Shown here piece by piece: positions 42,366 through 54,200 of a DNA stretch of 64,000 nucleotides (positions are counted from its first letter, which is position 1; each line of letters begins with the position of its first letter). The DNA lies in NCBI RefSeq assembly GCF_950023065.1, contig NC_088681.1, positions 42,442,836 to 42,506,835 on the forward strand, written 5' to 3'. The position numbers and the translations under genes were made by a program. Source of the DNA: Planococcus citri (lineage: Eukaryota; Arthropoda; Insecta; Hemiptera; Pseudococcidae). Below the pieces are notes generated by a model, which was not told where the DNA came from, ran no database searches, and worked only from the letters and a program-made list of their open reading frames with translations.

Positions 42366-42398
42366 GTAAAAACCTTACTAATAATTTCCTCTCCACAG
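42366..42398 (+). other. 33-nt intron-like segment, copy 2
   Basis: Begins GTAAAAA, contains TACTAAT at the same offset as copy 1, and ends CTCCACAG. It is exactly as long as copy 1. It lies after the stop of small ORF 2. Confidence 0.35.
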
Positions 42399-42445
42399 TG
42401 TATAAAAATCATCTCTAAACACTTCAAAACATCGCAGTCAAGAAG

Positions 42446-42580
42446 ATGTCGGATGGTCCCGTGATACCGAGAGGTTTCCACCTCCCCCACGACGCTCCTG
42501 AGCATATACTCTGGATATACATCGTAGATATCTCATCTCACATGACATTCCTGAGCATAAACTCGAGAGATACATTATGA
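42446..42580 (+). CDS. Small ORF 3, 44 codons (hypothetical)
   Basis: ATG 42446 to TGA 42578-42580. The start reads MSDGPVIPRGFHLPHDAPEH. Two stretches of it correspond to a DNA repeat (GAGCATAAACTC/GAGCATATACTC, followed by ATACAT) also found near 42300. No family is recognised; it could be chance. Confidence 0.25.
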   Translation: MSDGPVIPRGFHLPHDAPEHILWIYIVDISSHMTFLSINSRDTL

Positions 42581-43730
42581 ACGACGAAATTATTTTTTAT
42601 CCAAATACTTCAATATTTCAACTTGTAAATTTTTTTTTTCCATAATTTTTCTTTTGTAATAATTTGAACTGATTTTGCATTTTTGTACTCGTATGCATTT
42701 ATTATTTATAATTTGTTAACTGTAAGATGTAAATACGTTGACCTAGACTTATGCAAAATTTTAAACGACACAATTAAGACTTTGGCTTCACTAGAATTAA
42801 GAAAACCCACAAAAAACATGATAAAAGAGTGACAATTTTGTGGATTTAATTTTAAGACACATAAGCGTTTCAAATTTGCAATTATTTTTCTTTTAAGTCA
42901 CTCACAATTTAACGTAACGTAATATTTTCTTCCTTCAAAACTTCGGTATGACACACGAAACGCAAAAAACGTAGTTTTAATTAGATTTAGAAGAACGCAC
43001 CCAAAATTTCTTTTTCTCGCGATTAAAACAAAAGATACCGGAATTCTTGGCCGTCATACCCTCAAAAATTTGAACTTCGAACATAGAAATTTCGAATTCG
43101 CATATAGGCTAAATTGGACGTATGGACGACGAATCAACATCGCTCAACGAATACACACATCTGTGTGTACTCAATCAAAATTATTAGGATTGCTAGGTCG
43201 ATGTCTTTTAGGTTTAACCCCCATACTCACGTAATATTTGGCCATTTCTCAAAATTTTAGAATTTTTTTTTATTTTTTCTACACTATCACGATTTCAAAA
43301 TTTATTATAAAATTATTTCCCTAAAAATCATTACCTTCTCGAACCTGTAAACTGCTGCTATCATAGACGACACATCTTACAGGTATCGACCAGACATTTG
43401 GTCTCCAATATCTTCGGAAATTGGTCACTGATGCGCTGGTTGGTATCTCTAAATGTGAAAGTGCTGGTAGTAACAATCTTCATCTCAAAATTTCACGCCT
43501 CCGACACCATCTTTGGAATTGTTCAAATAAGTATGTTCATGCATATTTGTGGCTAAATTAGTCTGCAGATAACGCAGCAAAGTACGGAGGGGCAGTGGAT
43601 CCCTTCCGGTCTGTAGGGCTCGCAAGGGGGGAAGAGAGGGAGTAGAGGTGTAGGTCAATGACCTTTTTTGGTCTTCCCATTTTTATGATCCGTGCTTTTC
43701 TGAGTGATCTTTGGCTCTCTAAATCAAAGC
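42581..43730 (+). other. 3' untranslated region with further hairpins
   Basis: No gene seen. Stems visible are: CCACAAAA (42807-42814) with TTTTGTGG (42836-42843), enclosed by AATTAA (42795-42800) with TTAATT (42846-42851); GTTTTAAT (42974-42981) with ATTAAAAC (43022-43029); an ACATCG/CGATGT pair around 43140-43205 enclosing ACACACA/TGTGTGT; and GACCA/TGGTC and CCAAT/ATTGG near 43388-43425. A 19-nt purine run (43624-43642) lies 101 nt before the LTR. Confidence 0.55.
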
Positions 43731-43733
43731 CAC

Positions 43734-43743
43734 GAAGGGGCAA
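43734..43743 (+). other. Polypurine tract (plus-strand primer site)
   Basis: GAAGGGG (43734-43740) is followed by CAA and then the 3' LTR start. This short purine run at the expected position would prime plus-strand DNA. A longer purine run upstream at 43624-43642 is an alternative or a second primer. Confidence 0.6.
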
Positions 43744-45310
43744 TGATATGGGAAGGATTGCCCTACACACTCAGCTAGTGATTCGTAGCAGCCTTTCTTA
43801 GGAAAGAGCCGCGAGATACGTATACTGGCGAGGTGTACACTTTGTAGTACACTTTTCTTACTCCCTAATACCGGAAGGTTTGGTAATGTGTTCGCTACTA
43901 GATTAGGTACATGATCGTCTGTTAATTAGATCAACGTGTGTCTGTGTGAGTACCCACCCACACATACACACGTAAAGACGATCATTTTCTGTATTTAATG
44001 ATTGACGTATAGGTGTCACCAACACACAGACACGTAAAGACGATTCTTAAGTGTTTCGTAGGGGAACTGTCAATCAAACTACCTGTTAGGTCTACGTCAT
44101 GCGAGGGCGTTGATCGTTTACACACACACATACGACTAACTAATGTGTTTTATAGGGGAAAGGATAGGGTTGAATCGTCTGTGTACGCATACACGCACAC
44201 GGACGATCGTCCGAGTGTATTTTATACAAACATAATCGATATTAATCGGTTATATTCGGCTGACCAGCGCGCGCATCATAAATAAGGGTTGTACTTACCT
44301 AATTTCACCCCCGTCTAAGACAATGATCTATAAATAGCGATGCACGCGAATAAATCAAGTGTTCTTGGATGCTTCTCTTGATGTAGAAAAAGTCGGATGT
44401 TAGTTCGTCTTTGATCTTACAATTTCGCGATAGTAAGTTCTCGTCCATACCCGGAAGGGTAGAGCTTCGGCGTTATGCCTAATTTGATGATCGCTTGAAC
44501 ATCTTGTTCAAGTCATCCCTTTTTATGTCTAAACCACTTCTAGCGTGGAAATATCGGTTTACGCGATTGATTCTATCTTTTTCGTTTAACCCTTTTTGGG
44601 ATTAATCTCCGATATTCCGGACATTGGGGATTAATCCAGTTTAATATCGCGAATGTAGCTTAAATCAGTTTAATTTGTTGTACAAACTTGCTTTCGAAAA
44701 TAACTCTAAAAATAACGCTAAAAATGACACATTCAATGCCCGCTATTAGTTCAACATACGCGAATGTAGTTTTCATAAATCGATTTGGTCATGTTGATAT
44801 GAGTGATCGAAATACCTCCGGAGTCTGTAAGTAGTTTGCATTTAAATCCCTAGGCATGCGTTCGCCTATCCAGATTAATTAAACTTAACGTAAATTTAAT
44901 GTAATTGTGTCGAAACGTATGACGTCGCGTTTTTATATTGTTGTATTATTTTACACCCCGAATATCCTAATCGCGAATTAATGTAGTTTTAGTTTATCCA
45001 TCTATGTCTTTATGTACGAGCATGTGCTCGTAAATAAGATTAGGTTACTGAAATGTCTCTATTACCTGTGCTATCTTTTAATAAAAATGTCATTGAAAGG
45101 CGTTTAAAGATGTTTTTATTCAAGATAGGATCAGGAATAAATACTGTTGTGGTCGAGTGAGAAATGCTAAACTCTCCCTTAATGAGCTAGTCAGGGATGT
45201 GATTCATTCGGAAATTATTCCCCACTAAAGGAATAATTCTAAGTCGCAATGATAGAGGATAAATTCGAACCCTATTCTTTATCTAAACTATTCTTATCCG
45301 TCCCACAACA
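43744..45310 (+). repeat. 3' long terminal repeat (1,567 bp)
   Basis: Same length and ends as the 5' LTR, with four substitutions (44058, 44421, 44463, 44611). It contains the same TATA box (44329-44337), hairpins and AATAAA motifs (45080, 45136), which here would serve 3'-end formation. Confidence 0.97.
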
Positions 45311-45314
45311 ACTT
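45311..45314. other. Target-site duplication, right copy (ACTT)
   Basis: ACTT directly follows the LTR end ACAACA and is continued by GGCCAGTG, the interrupted satellite unit. It matches 22430-22433. Confidence 0.93.
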
Positions 45315-48300
45315 GGCCAGTGATTTTCAAGAAATATCAAAATGGACGTATGAGTTGAGTACGGCATTTTGTGAATGATGGGAAAAAAAGTGAAAATTTC
45401 CACTTATCAAGCTCCTAAAGATTCATGGAGACTTGGTCAGTGATTTTCAAGAAATATCAAAATGGCCGTATGAGTTGAGTACAGCATTTTGTGAATGATG
45501 GAAAAAGGTGAAAATTTCCACTTATCAAGCTCCTAAAGATTCATGGAGACTTGGTCAGTGATTTTCAAAAAATATCAAAATGGCCGTATGAGTTGAGTAC
45601 GGCATTTTGTGAATGATGGAAAAAGGTGAAAATTTCCACTTATCAAGCACCTATGATTTGTGGAGACTTGGTCAGTGATTTTCAAGAAATATCAAAATGG
45701 CCGTATGAGTTGAGTACGGCATTTTGTGAATGATGGAAAAAGGTGAAAATTTCCACTTTCCAAGCACCTATGATTTGTGGAGACTTGGTCAGTGATTTTC
45801 AAGAAATATCAAAATGGCCGTATGAGTTGAGTACGGCATTTTGTGAATGATGGAAAAAGGTGAAAATTTCCACTTATCAAGCTCCTAAAGATTCATGGAG
45901 ACTTGGTCAGTGATTTTCAAGAAATATCAAAATGGCCGTATGAGTTGAGTACGGCATTTTGTGAATGATGGAAAAAGGTGAAAATTTCCACTTACCAAGC
46001 ACCTATGATTTGTGGAGACTTGGTCAGTGATTTTCAAGAAATATCAAAATGGCCGTATGAGTTGAGTACGGCATTTTGTGAATGATGGAAAAAGGTGAAA
46101 ATTTCCACTCATCAAGCTCCTAAAGATTCATGGAGACTTGGTCAGTGATTTTCAAGAAATATCAAAATGGCCGTATGAGTTGAGTACGGCATTTTGTGAA
46201 TGATGGAAAAAGGTGAAAATTTCCACTTATCAAGCTGCTAAAGATTCATGGAGACTTGGTCAGTGATTTTCAAGAAATATCAAAATGGCCGTATGAGTTG
46301 AGTACGGCATTTTGTGAATGATGGAAAACGGTGAAAATTTCCACTTACCAAGCACCTATGATTTGTGGAGACTTGGTCAGTGATTTTCAAGAAATATCAA
46401 AAAGGCCGTATGAGTTGAGTACGGCATTTTGTGAATGATGGAAAAAAAAGTGAAAATTTCCACTTATCAAGCTCCTAAAGATTCATGGAGACTTGGTCAG
46501 TGATTTTCAAGAAATATCAAAATGGCTGTATGAGTTGAGTACAGCATTTTGTGAATGATGGAAAAAGGTGAAAATTTCCACTTATCAAGCTCCTAAAGAT
46601 TCATGGAGACTTGGTCAGTGATTTTCAAGAAATATCAAAATGGCCGTATGAGTTGAGTACGGCATTTTGTGAATGATGGAAAAAGGTGAAAATTTCCACT
46701 TACCAAGCACCTATGATTTGTGAAGACTTGGTCAGTGATTTTCAAGAAATATCAAAATGGCCGTATGAGTTGAGTACGGCATTTTGTGAATGATGGAAAA
46801 AGGTGAAAATATCCACTTTCCAAGCACCTATGATTTGTGGAGACTTGGTCAGTGATTTTCAAGAAATATCAAAATGGCCGTATGAGTTGAGTACGGCATT
46901 TTGTGAATGATGGAAAAAGGTGAAAATTTCCACTTATCAAGCTCCTAAAGATTCATGGAGACTTGGTCAGTGATTTTCAAGAAATATCAAAATGGCCGTA
47001 TGAGTTGAGTACGGCATTTTGTGAACGATGGAAAAAGGTGAAAATTTCCACTTACCAAGCACCTATGATTTGTGGAGACTTGGTCAGTGATTTTCAAGAA
47101 ATATCAAAATGGCCGTATGAGTTGAGTACGGCATTTTGTGAATGATGGAAAAAGGTGAAAATTTCCACTTACCAAGCACCTATGATTTGTGGAGACTTGG
47201 TCAGTGATTTTCAAGAAATATCAAAATGGCCGTATGAGTTGAGTACGGCATTTTGTGAATGATGGAAAAAAAAGTGAAAATTTCCACTTATCAAGCTCCT
47301 AAAGATTCATGGAGACTTGGTCAGTGATTTTCAAGAAATATCAAAATGGCCGTATGAGTTGAGTACGGCATTTTGTGAATGATGGAAAAAGGTGAAAATT
47401 TCCACTTATCAAGCACCTATGATTTGTGGAGACTTGGTCAGTGATTTTCAAGAAATATCAAAATGGCCGTATGAGTTGAGTACAGCATTTTGTGAATGAT
47501 GGAAAAAGGTGAAAATTTCCACTTACCAAGCACCTATGATTTGTGGAGACTTGGTCAGTGATTTTCAAGAAATATCAAAATGGCCGTATGAGTTGAGTAC
47601 GGCATTTTGTGAATGATGGAAAAAGGTGAAAATTTCCACTTATCAAGCTCCTAAAGATTCATGGAGACTTGGTCAGTGATTTTCAAGAAATATCAAAATG
47701 GCCGTATGAGTTGAGTACGGCATTTTGTGAATGATGGAAAAAGGTGAAAATTTCCACTTACCAAGCACCTATGATTTGTGAAGACTTGGTCAGTGATTTT
47801 CAAGAAATATCAAAATGGCCGTATGAGTTGAGTACGGCATTTTGTGAATGATGGAAAAAGGTGAAAATTTCCACTTTCCAAGCACCTATGATTTGTGGAG
47901 ACTTGGTCAGTGATTTTCAAGAAATATCAAAATGGCCGTATGAGTTGAGTACGGCATTTTGTGAATGATGGAAAAAGGTGAAAATTTCCACTTATCAAGC
48001 TCCTAAAGATTCATGGAGACTTGGTCAGTGATTTTCAAGAAATATCAAAATGGCCGTATGAGTTGAGTACGGCATTTTGTGAATGATGGAAAAAGGTGAA
48101 AATTCCAATTATCAAGCACCTATGATTTGTGGAGACTTGGTCAGTGATTTTCAAGAAATATCAAAATGGCGGTATGAGTTGAGTACGGCATTTTGTGAAT
48201 GATGGAAAAAGGTGAAAATTTCCACTTACCAAGCACCTATGATTTGTGGAGACTTGGTCAGTGATTTTCAAGAAATATCAAAATGGCCGTATGAGTTGAG

Positions 48301-51299
48301 TACGGCATTTTGTGAATGATGGAAAAAGGTGAAAATTTCCACTTACCGAGCACCTATGATTTGTGGAGACTTGGTCAGTGATTTTCAAGAAATATCAAAA
48401 TGGCCGTATGAGTTGAGTACGGCATTTTGTGAATGATGGAAAAAGGTGAAAATTTCCACTTACCAAGCACCTATGATTTGTGGAGACTTGGTCAGTGATT
48501 TTCAAGAAATATCAAAATGGCCGTATGAGTTGAGTACGGCATTTTGTGAATGATGGAAAAAGGTGAAAATTTCCACTTACCGAGCACCTATGATTTGTGG
48601 AGACTTGGTCAGTGATTTTCAAGAAATATCAAAATGGCCGTATGAGTTGAGTACGGCATTTTGTGAATGATGGAAAAAGGTGAAAATTTCCACTTACCGA
48701 GCACCTATGATTTGTGGAGACTTGGTCAGTGATTTTCAAGAAATATCAAAAAGGCCGTATGAGTTGAGTACGGCATTTTGTGAATGATGGAAAAAAAAGT
48801 GAAAATTTCCACTTATCAAGCTCCTAAAGATTCATGGAGACTTGGTCAGGGATTTTCAAGAAATATCAAAATGGCCGTATGAGTTGAGTACGGCATTTTG
48901 TGAATGATGGAAAAAGGTGAAAATTTCCACTTACCAAGCACCTATGATTTGTGGAGACTTGGTCAGTGATTTTCAAGAAATATCAAAATGGCCGTATGAG
49001 TTGAGTACGGCATTTTGTGAATGATGGAAAAAGGTGAAAATTTCCACTTACCAAGCACCTATGATTTGTGGAGACTTGGTCAGTGATTTTCAAGAAATAT
49101 CAAAATGGCCGTATGAGTTGAGTACGGCATTTTGTGAATGATGGAAAAAGGTGAAAATTTCCACTTACCAAGCACCTATGATTTGTGGAGACTTGGTCAG
49201 TGATTTTCAAGAAATATCAAAATGGCCGTATGAGTTGAGTACGGCATTTTGTGAATGATGGAAAAAAAAGTGAAAATTTCCACTTATCAAGCTCCTAAAG
49301 ATTCATGGAGACTTGGTCAGTGATTTTCAAGAAATATCAAAAAGGCCGTATGAGTTGAGTACGGCATTTTGTGAATGATGGAAAAAAAAGTGAAAATTTC
49401 CACTTATCAAGCTCCTAAAGATTCATGGAGACTTGGTCAGTGATTTTCAAGAAATATCAAAATGGCCGTATGAGTTGAGTACAGCATTTTGTGAATGATG
49501 GAAAAAGGTGAAAATTTCCACTTACCAAGCACCTATGATTTGTGGAGACTTGGTCAGTGATTTTCAAGAAATATCAAAATGGCCGTATGAGTTGAGTACG
49601 GCATTTTGTGAATGATGGAAAAAGGTGAAAATTTCCACTTATCAAGCTCCTAAAGATTCATGGAGACTTGGTCAGTGATTTTCAAGAAATATCAAAATGG
49701 CAGTATGAGTTGAGTACGGCATTTTGTGAATGATGGAAAAAGGTGAAAATTTCCACTTACCAAGCACCTATGATTTGTGAAGACTTGGTCAGTGATTTTC
49801 AAGAAATATCAAAATGGCCGTATGAGTTGAGTACGGCATTTTGTGAATGATGGAAAAAGGTGAAAATTTCCACTTTCCAAGCACCTATGATTTGTGGAGA
49901 CTTGGTCAGTGATTTTCAAGAAATATCAAAATGGCCGTATGAGTTGAGTACGGCATTTTGTGAATGATGGAAAAAGGTGAAAATTTCCACTTATCAAGCT
50001 CCTAAAGATTCATGGAGACTTGGTCAGTGATTTTCAAGAAATATCAAAATGGCCGTATGAGTTGAGTACGGCATTTTGTGAATGATGGAAAAAGGTGAAA
50101 ATTTCCACTTATCAAGCCCCTATGATTTGTGGAGACTTGGTCAGTGATTTTCAAGAAATATCAAAAAGGCCGTATGAGTTGAGTACGTCATTTTGTGAAT
50201 GATGGAAAAAGGTGAAAATTTCCACTTTCCAAGCACCTATGATTTGTGGAGACTTGGTCAGTGATTTTCAAGAAATATCAAAATGGCCGTATGAGTTGAG
50301 TATGGCATTTTGTGAATGATGGAAAAAGGTGAAAATTTCCACTTACCAAGCACCTATGATTTGTGGAGACTTGGTCAGTGATTTTCAAGAAATATCAAAA
50401 TGGCCATATGAGTTGAGTACGGCATTTTGTGAATGATGGAAAAAGGTGAAAATTTCCACTTACCAAGCACCTATGATTTGTGGAGACTTGGTCAGTGATT
50501 TTCAAGAAATATCAAAATGGCCGTATGAGTTGAGTACGACATTTTGTGAATGATGGAAAAAAAAGTGAAAATTTCCACTTATCAAGCTCCTAAAGATTCA
50601 TGGAGACTTGGTCAGTGATTTTCAAGAAATATCAAAATGGCCGTATGAGTTGAGTACGGCATCTTGTGAATGATGGAAAAAGGTGAAAATTTCCACTTTC
50701 CAAGCACCTATGATTTGTGGAGACTTGGTCAGTGATTTTCAAGAAATATCAAAATGGCCGTATGAGTTGAGTACGGCATTTTGTGAATGATGGAAAAAGG
50801 TGAAAATTTCCACTTACCAAGCACCTATGATTTGTGGAGACTTGGTCAGTGATTTTCAAGAAATATCAAAATGGCCGTATGAGTTGAGTACGGCATTTTG
50901 TGAATGATGGAAAAAGGTGAAAATTTCCACTTTCCAAGCACCTATGATTTGTGGAGACTTGGTCAGTGATTTTCAAGAAATATCAAAATGGCCGTATGAG
51001 TTGAGTACGGCATTTTGTGAATGATGGAAAAAGGTGAAAATTTCCACTTACCAAGCACCTATGATTTGTGGAGACTTGGTCAGTGATTTTCAAGAAATAT
51101 CAAAATGGCCGTATGAGTTGAGTACGGCATTTTGTGAATGATGGAAAAAGGTGAAAATTTCCACTTATCAAGCCCCTATGATTTGTGGAGACTTGGTCAG
51201 TGATTTTCAAGAAATATCAAAAAGGCCGTATGAGTTGAGTACGGCATTTTGTGAATGATGGAAAAAGGTGAAAATTTCCACTTTCCAAGCACCTATGAT

Positions 51300-54200
51300 T
51301 TGTGGAGACTTGGTCAGTGATTTTCAAGAAATATCAAAATGGCCGTATGAGTTGAGTATGGCATTTTGTGAATGATGGAAAAAGGTGAAAATTTCCACTT
51401 ACCAAGCACCTATGATTTGTGGAGACTTGGTCAGTGATTTTCAAGAAATATCAAAATGGCCGTATGAGTTGAGTACGGCATTTTGTGAATGATGGAAAAA
51501 GGTGAAAATTTCCACTTACCAAGCACCTATGATTTGTGGAGACTTGGTCAGTGATTTTCAAGAAATATCAAAATGGCCGTATGAGTTGAGTACGGCATTT
51601 TGTGAATGATGGAAAAAAAAGTGAAAATTTCCACTTATCAAGCTCCTAAAGATTCATGGAGACTTGGTCAGTGATTTTCAAGAAATATCAAAATGGCCGT
51701 ATGAGTTGAGTACGGCATCTTGTGAATGATGGAAAAAGGTGAAAATTTCCACTTTCCAAGCACCTATGATTTGTGGAGACTTGGTCAGTGATTTTCAAGA
51801 AATATCAAAATGGCCGTATGAGTTGAGTACGGCATTTTGTGAATGATGGAAAAAGGTGAAAATTTCCACTTATCAAGCTCCTAAAGATTCATGGAGACTT
51901 GGTCAGTGATTTTCAAGAAATATCAAAATGGCCGTATGAGTTGAGTACGGCATTTTGTGAATGATGGAAAAAGGTGAAAATTTCCACTTACCAAGCACCT
52001 ATGATTTGTGGAGACTTGGTCAGTGATTTTCAAGAAATATCAAAATGGCCGTATGAGTTGAGTACGGCATTTTGTGAATGATGGAAAAAGGTGAAAATTT
52101 CCACTTATCAAGCTCCTAAAGATTCATGGAGACTTGGTCAGTGATTTTCAAGAAATATCAAAATGGCCGTATGAGTTGAGTACGGCATTTTGTGAATGAT
52201 GGAAAAAGGTGAAAATTTCCACTTACCAAGCACCTATGATTTGTGGAGACTTGGTCAGTGATTTTCAAGAAATATCAAAATGGCCGTATGAGTTGAGTAC
52301 GGCATTTTGTGAATGATGGAAAAAGGTGAAAATTTCCACTTACCAAGCACCTATGATTTGTGGAGACTTGGTCAGTGATTTTCAAGAAATATCAAAATGG
52401 CCGTATGAGTTGAGTACGGCATTTTGTGAATGATGGAAAAAAAAGTGAAAATTTCCACTTATCAAGCTCCTAAAGATTCATGGAGACTTGGTCAGTGATT
52501 TTCAAGAAATATCAAAATGGCCGTATGAGTTGAGTACAGCATTTTGTGAATGATGGAAAAAGGTGAAAATTTCCACTTACCAAGCACCTATGATTTGTGG
52601 AGACTTGGTCAGTGATTTTCAAGAAATATCAAAATGTCCGTATGAGTTGAGTACGGCATTTTGTGAATGATGGAAAAAGGTGAAAATTTCCACTTTCCAA
52701 GCACCTATGATTTGTGGAGACTTGGTCAGTGATTTTCAAGAAATATCAAAATGGCCGTATGAGTTGAGTACGGCATTTTGTGAATGATGGAAAAAGGTGA
52801 AAATTTCCACTTACCAAGCACCTATGATTTGTGGAGACTTGGTCAGTGATTTTCAAGAAATATCAAAATGGCCGTATGAGTTGAGTACGGCATTTTGTGA
52901 ATGATGGAAAAAGGTGAAAATTTCCACTTACCAAGCACCTATGATTTGTGGAGACTTGGCCAGTGATTTTCAAGAAATATCAAAATGGACGTATGAGTTG
53001 AGTACGGCATTTTGTGAATGATGGAAAAAAAAGTGAAAATTTCCACTTATCAAGCTCCTAAAGATTCATGGAGACTTGGTCAGTGATTTTCAAGAAATAT
53101 CAAAATGGCAGTATGAGTTGAGTACAGCATTTTGTGAATGATGGAAAAAGGTGAAAATTTCCACTTATCAAGCTCCTAAAGATTCATGGAGACTTGGTCA
53201 GTGATTTTCAAGAAATATCAAAATGGCCGTATGAGTTGAGTACGGCATTTTGTGAATGATGGAAAAAGGTGAAAATTTCCACTTATCAAGCACCTATGAT
53301 TTGTGGAGACTTGGTCAGTGATTTTCAAGAAATATCAAAATGGCCGTATGAGTTGAGTACGGCATTTTGTGAATGATGGAAAAAGGTGAAAATTTCCACT
53401 TTCCAAGCACCTATGATTTGTGGAGACTTGGTCAGTGATTTTCAAGAAATATCAAAATGGCCGTATGAGTTGAGTACGGCATTTTGTGAATGATGGAAAA
53501 AGGTGAAAATTTCCACTTATCAAGCTCCTAAAGATTCATGGAGACTTGGTCAGTGATTTTCAAGAAATATCAAAATGGCCGTATGAGTTGAGTACGGCAT
53601 TTTGTGAATGATGGAAAAAGGTGAAAATTTCCACTTACCAAGCACCTATGATTTGTGGAGACTTGGTCAGTGATTTTCAAGAAATATCAAAATGGCCGTA
53701 TGAGTTGAGTACGGCATTTTGTGAATGATGGAAAAAGGTGAAAATTTCCACTTATCAAGCTCCTAAAGATTCATGGAGACTTGGTCAGTGATTTTCAAGA
53801 AATATCAAAATGGCCGTATGAGTTGAGTACGGCATTTTGTGAATGATGGAAAACGGTGAAAATTTCCACTTACCAAGCACCTATGATTTGTGGAGACTTG
53901 GTCAGTGATTTTCAAGAAATATCAAAATGGCCGTATGAGTTGAGTACGGCATTTTGTGAATGATGGAAAAAGGTGAAAATTTCCACTTACCAAGCACCTA
54001 TGATTTGTGGAGGCTTGGTCAGTGATTTTCAAGAAATATCAAAATGGCCGTATGAGTTGAGTACGGCATTTTGTGAATGATGGAAAAAGGTGAAAATTTC
54101 CACTTACCAAGCACCTATGATTTGTGGAGACTTGGTCAGTGATTTTCAAGAAATATCAAAATGGCCGTATGAGTTGAGTATGGCATTTTGTGAATGATGG

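Larger units (their letters stand above)
22434..45310 (+). mobile_element. 22.9-kb Ty3/Gypsy-class LTR retrotransposon with gag, pol and a third ORF
   Basis: The element is bounded by two 1,567-bp direct LTRs starting TG and ending CA and by a 4-bp target duplication. Inside, in order on the plus strand, are a primer-binding site, a 4.6-kb structured leader, gag, a pol with protease, RT, RNase H and integrase, a 2.65-kb spacer, a third large ORF, a 2.2-kb 3' region and a polypurine tract. RT before integrase places it with Ty3/Gypsy rather than Copia. At 22.9 kb it is several times the length of typical animal Gypsy elements (about 5-9 kb). Giant LTR elements are known elsewhere, such as Ogre in plants and Burro in planarians, but relationship to those is not shown. 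Two in-frame stops in pol suggest that this copy is not autonomous. The target lies inside the satellite, and no other transposon is visible in the window. Confidence 0.96.
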
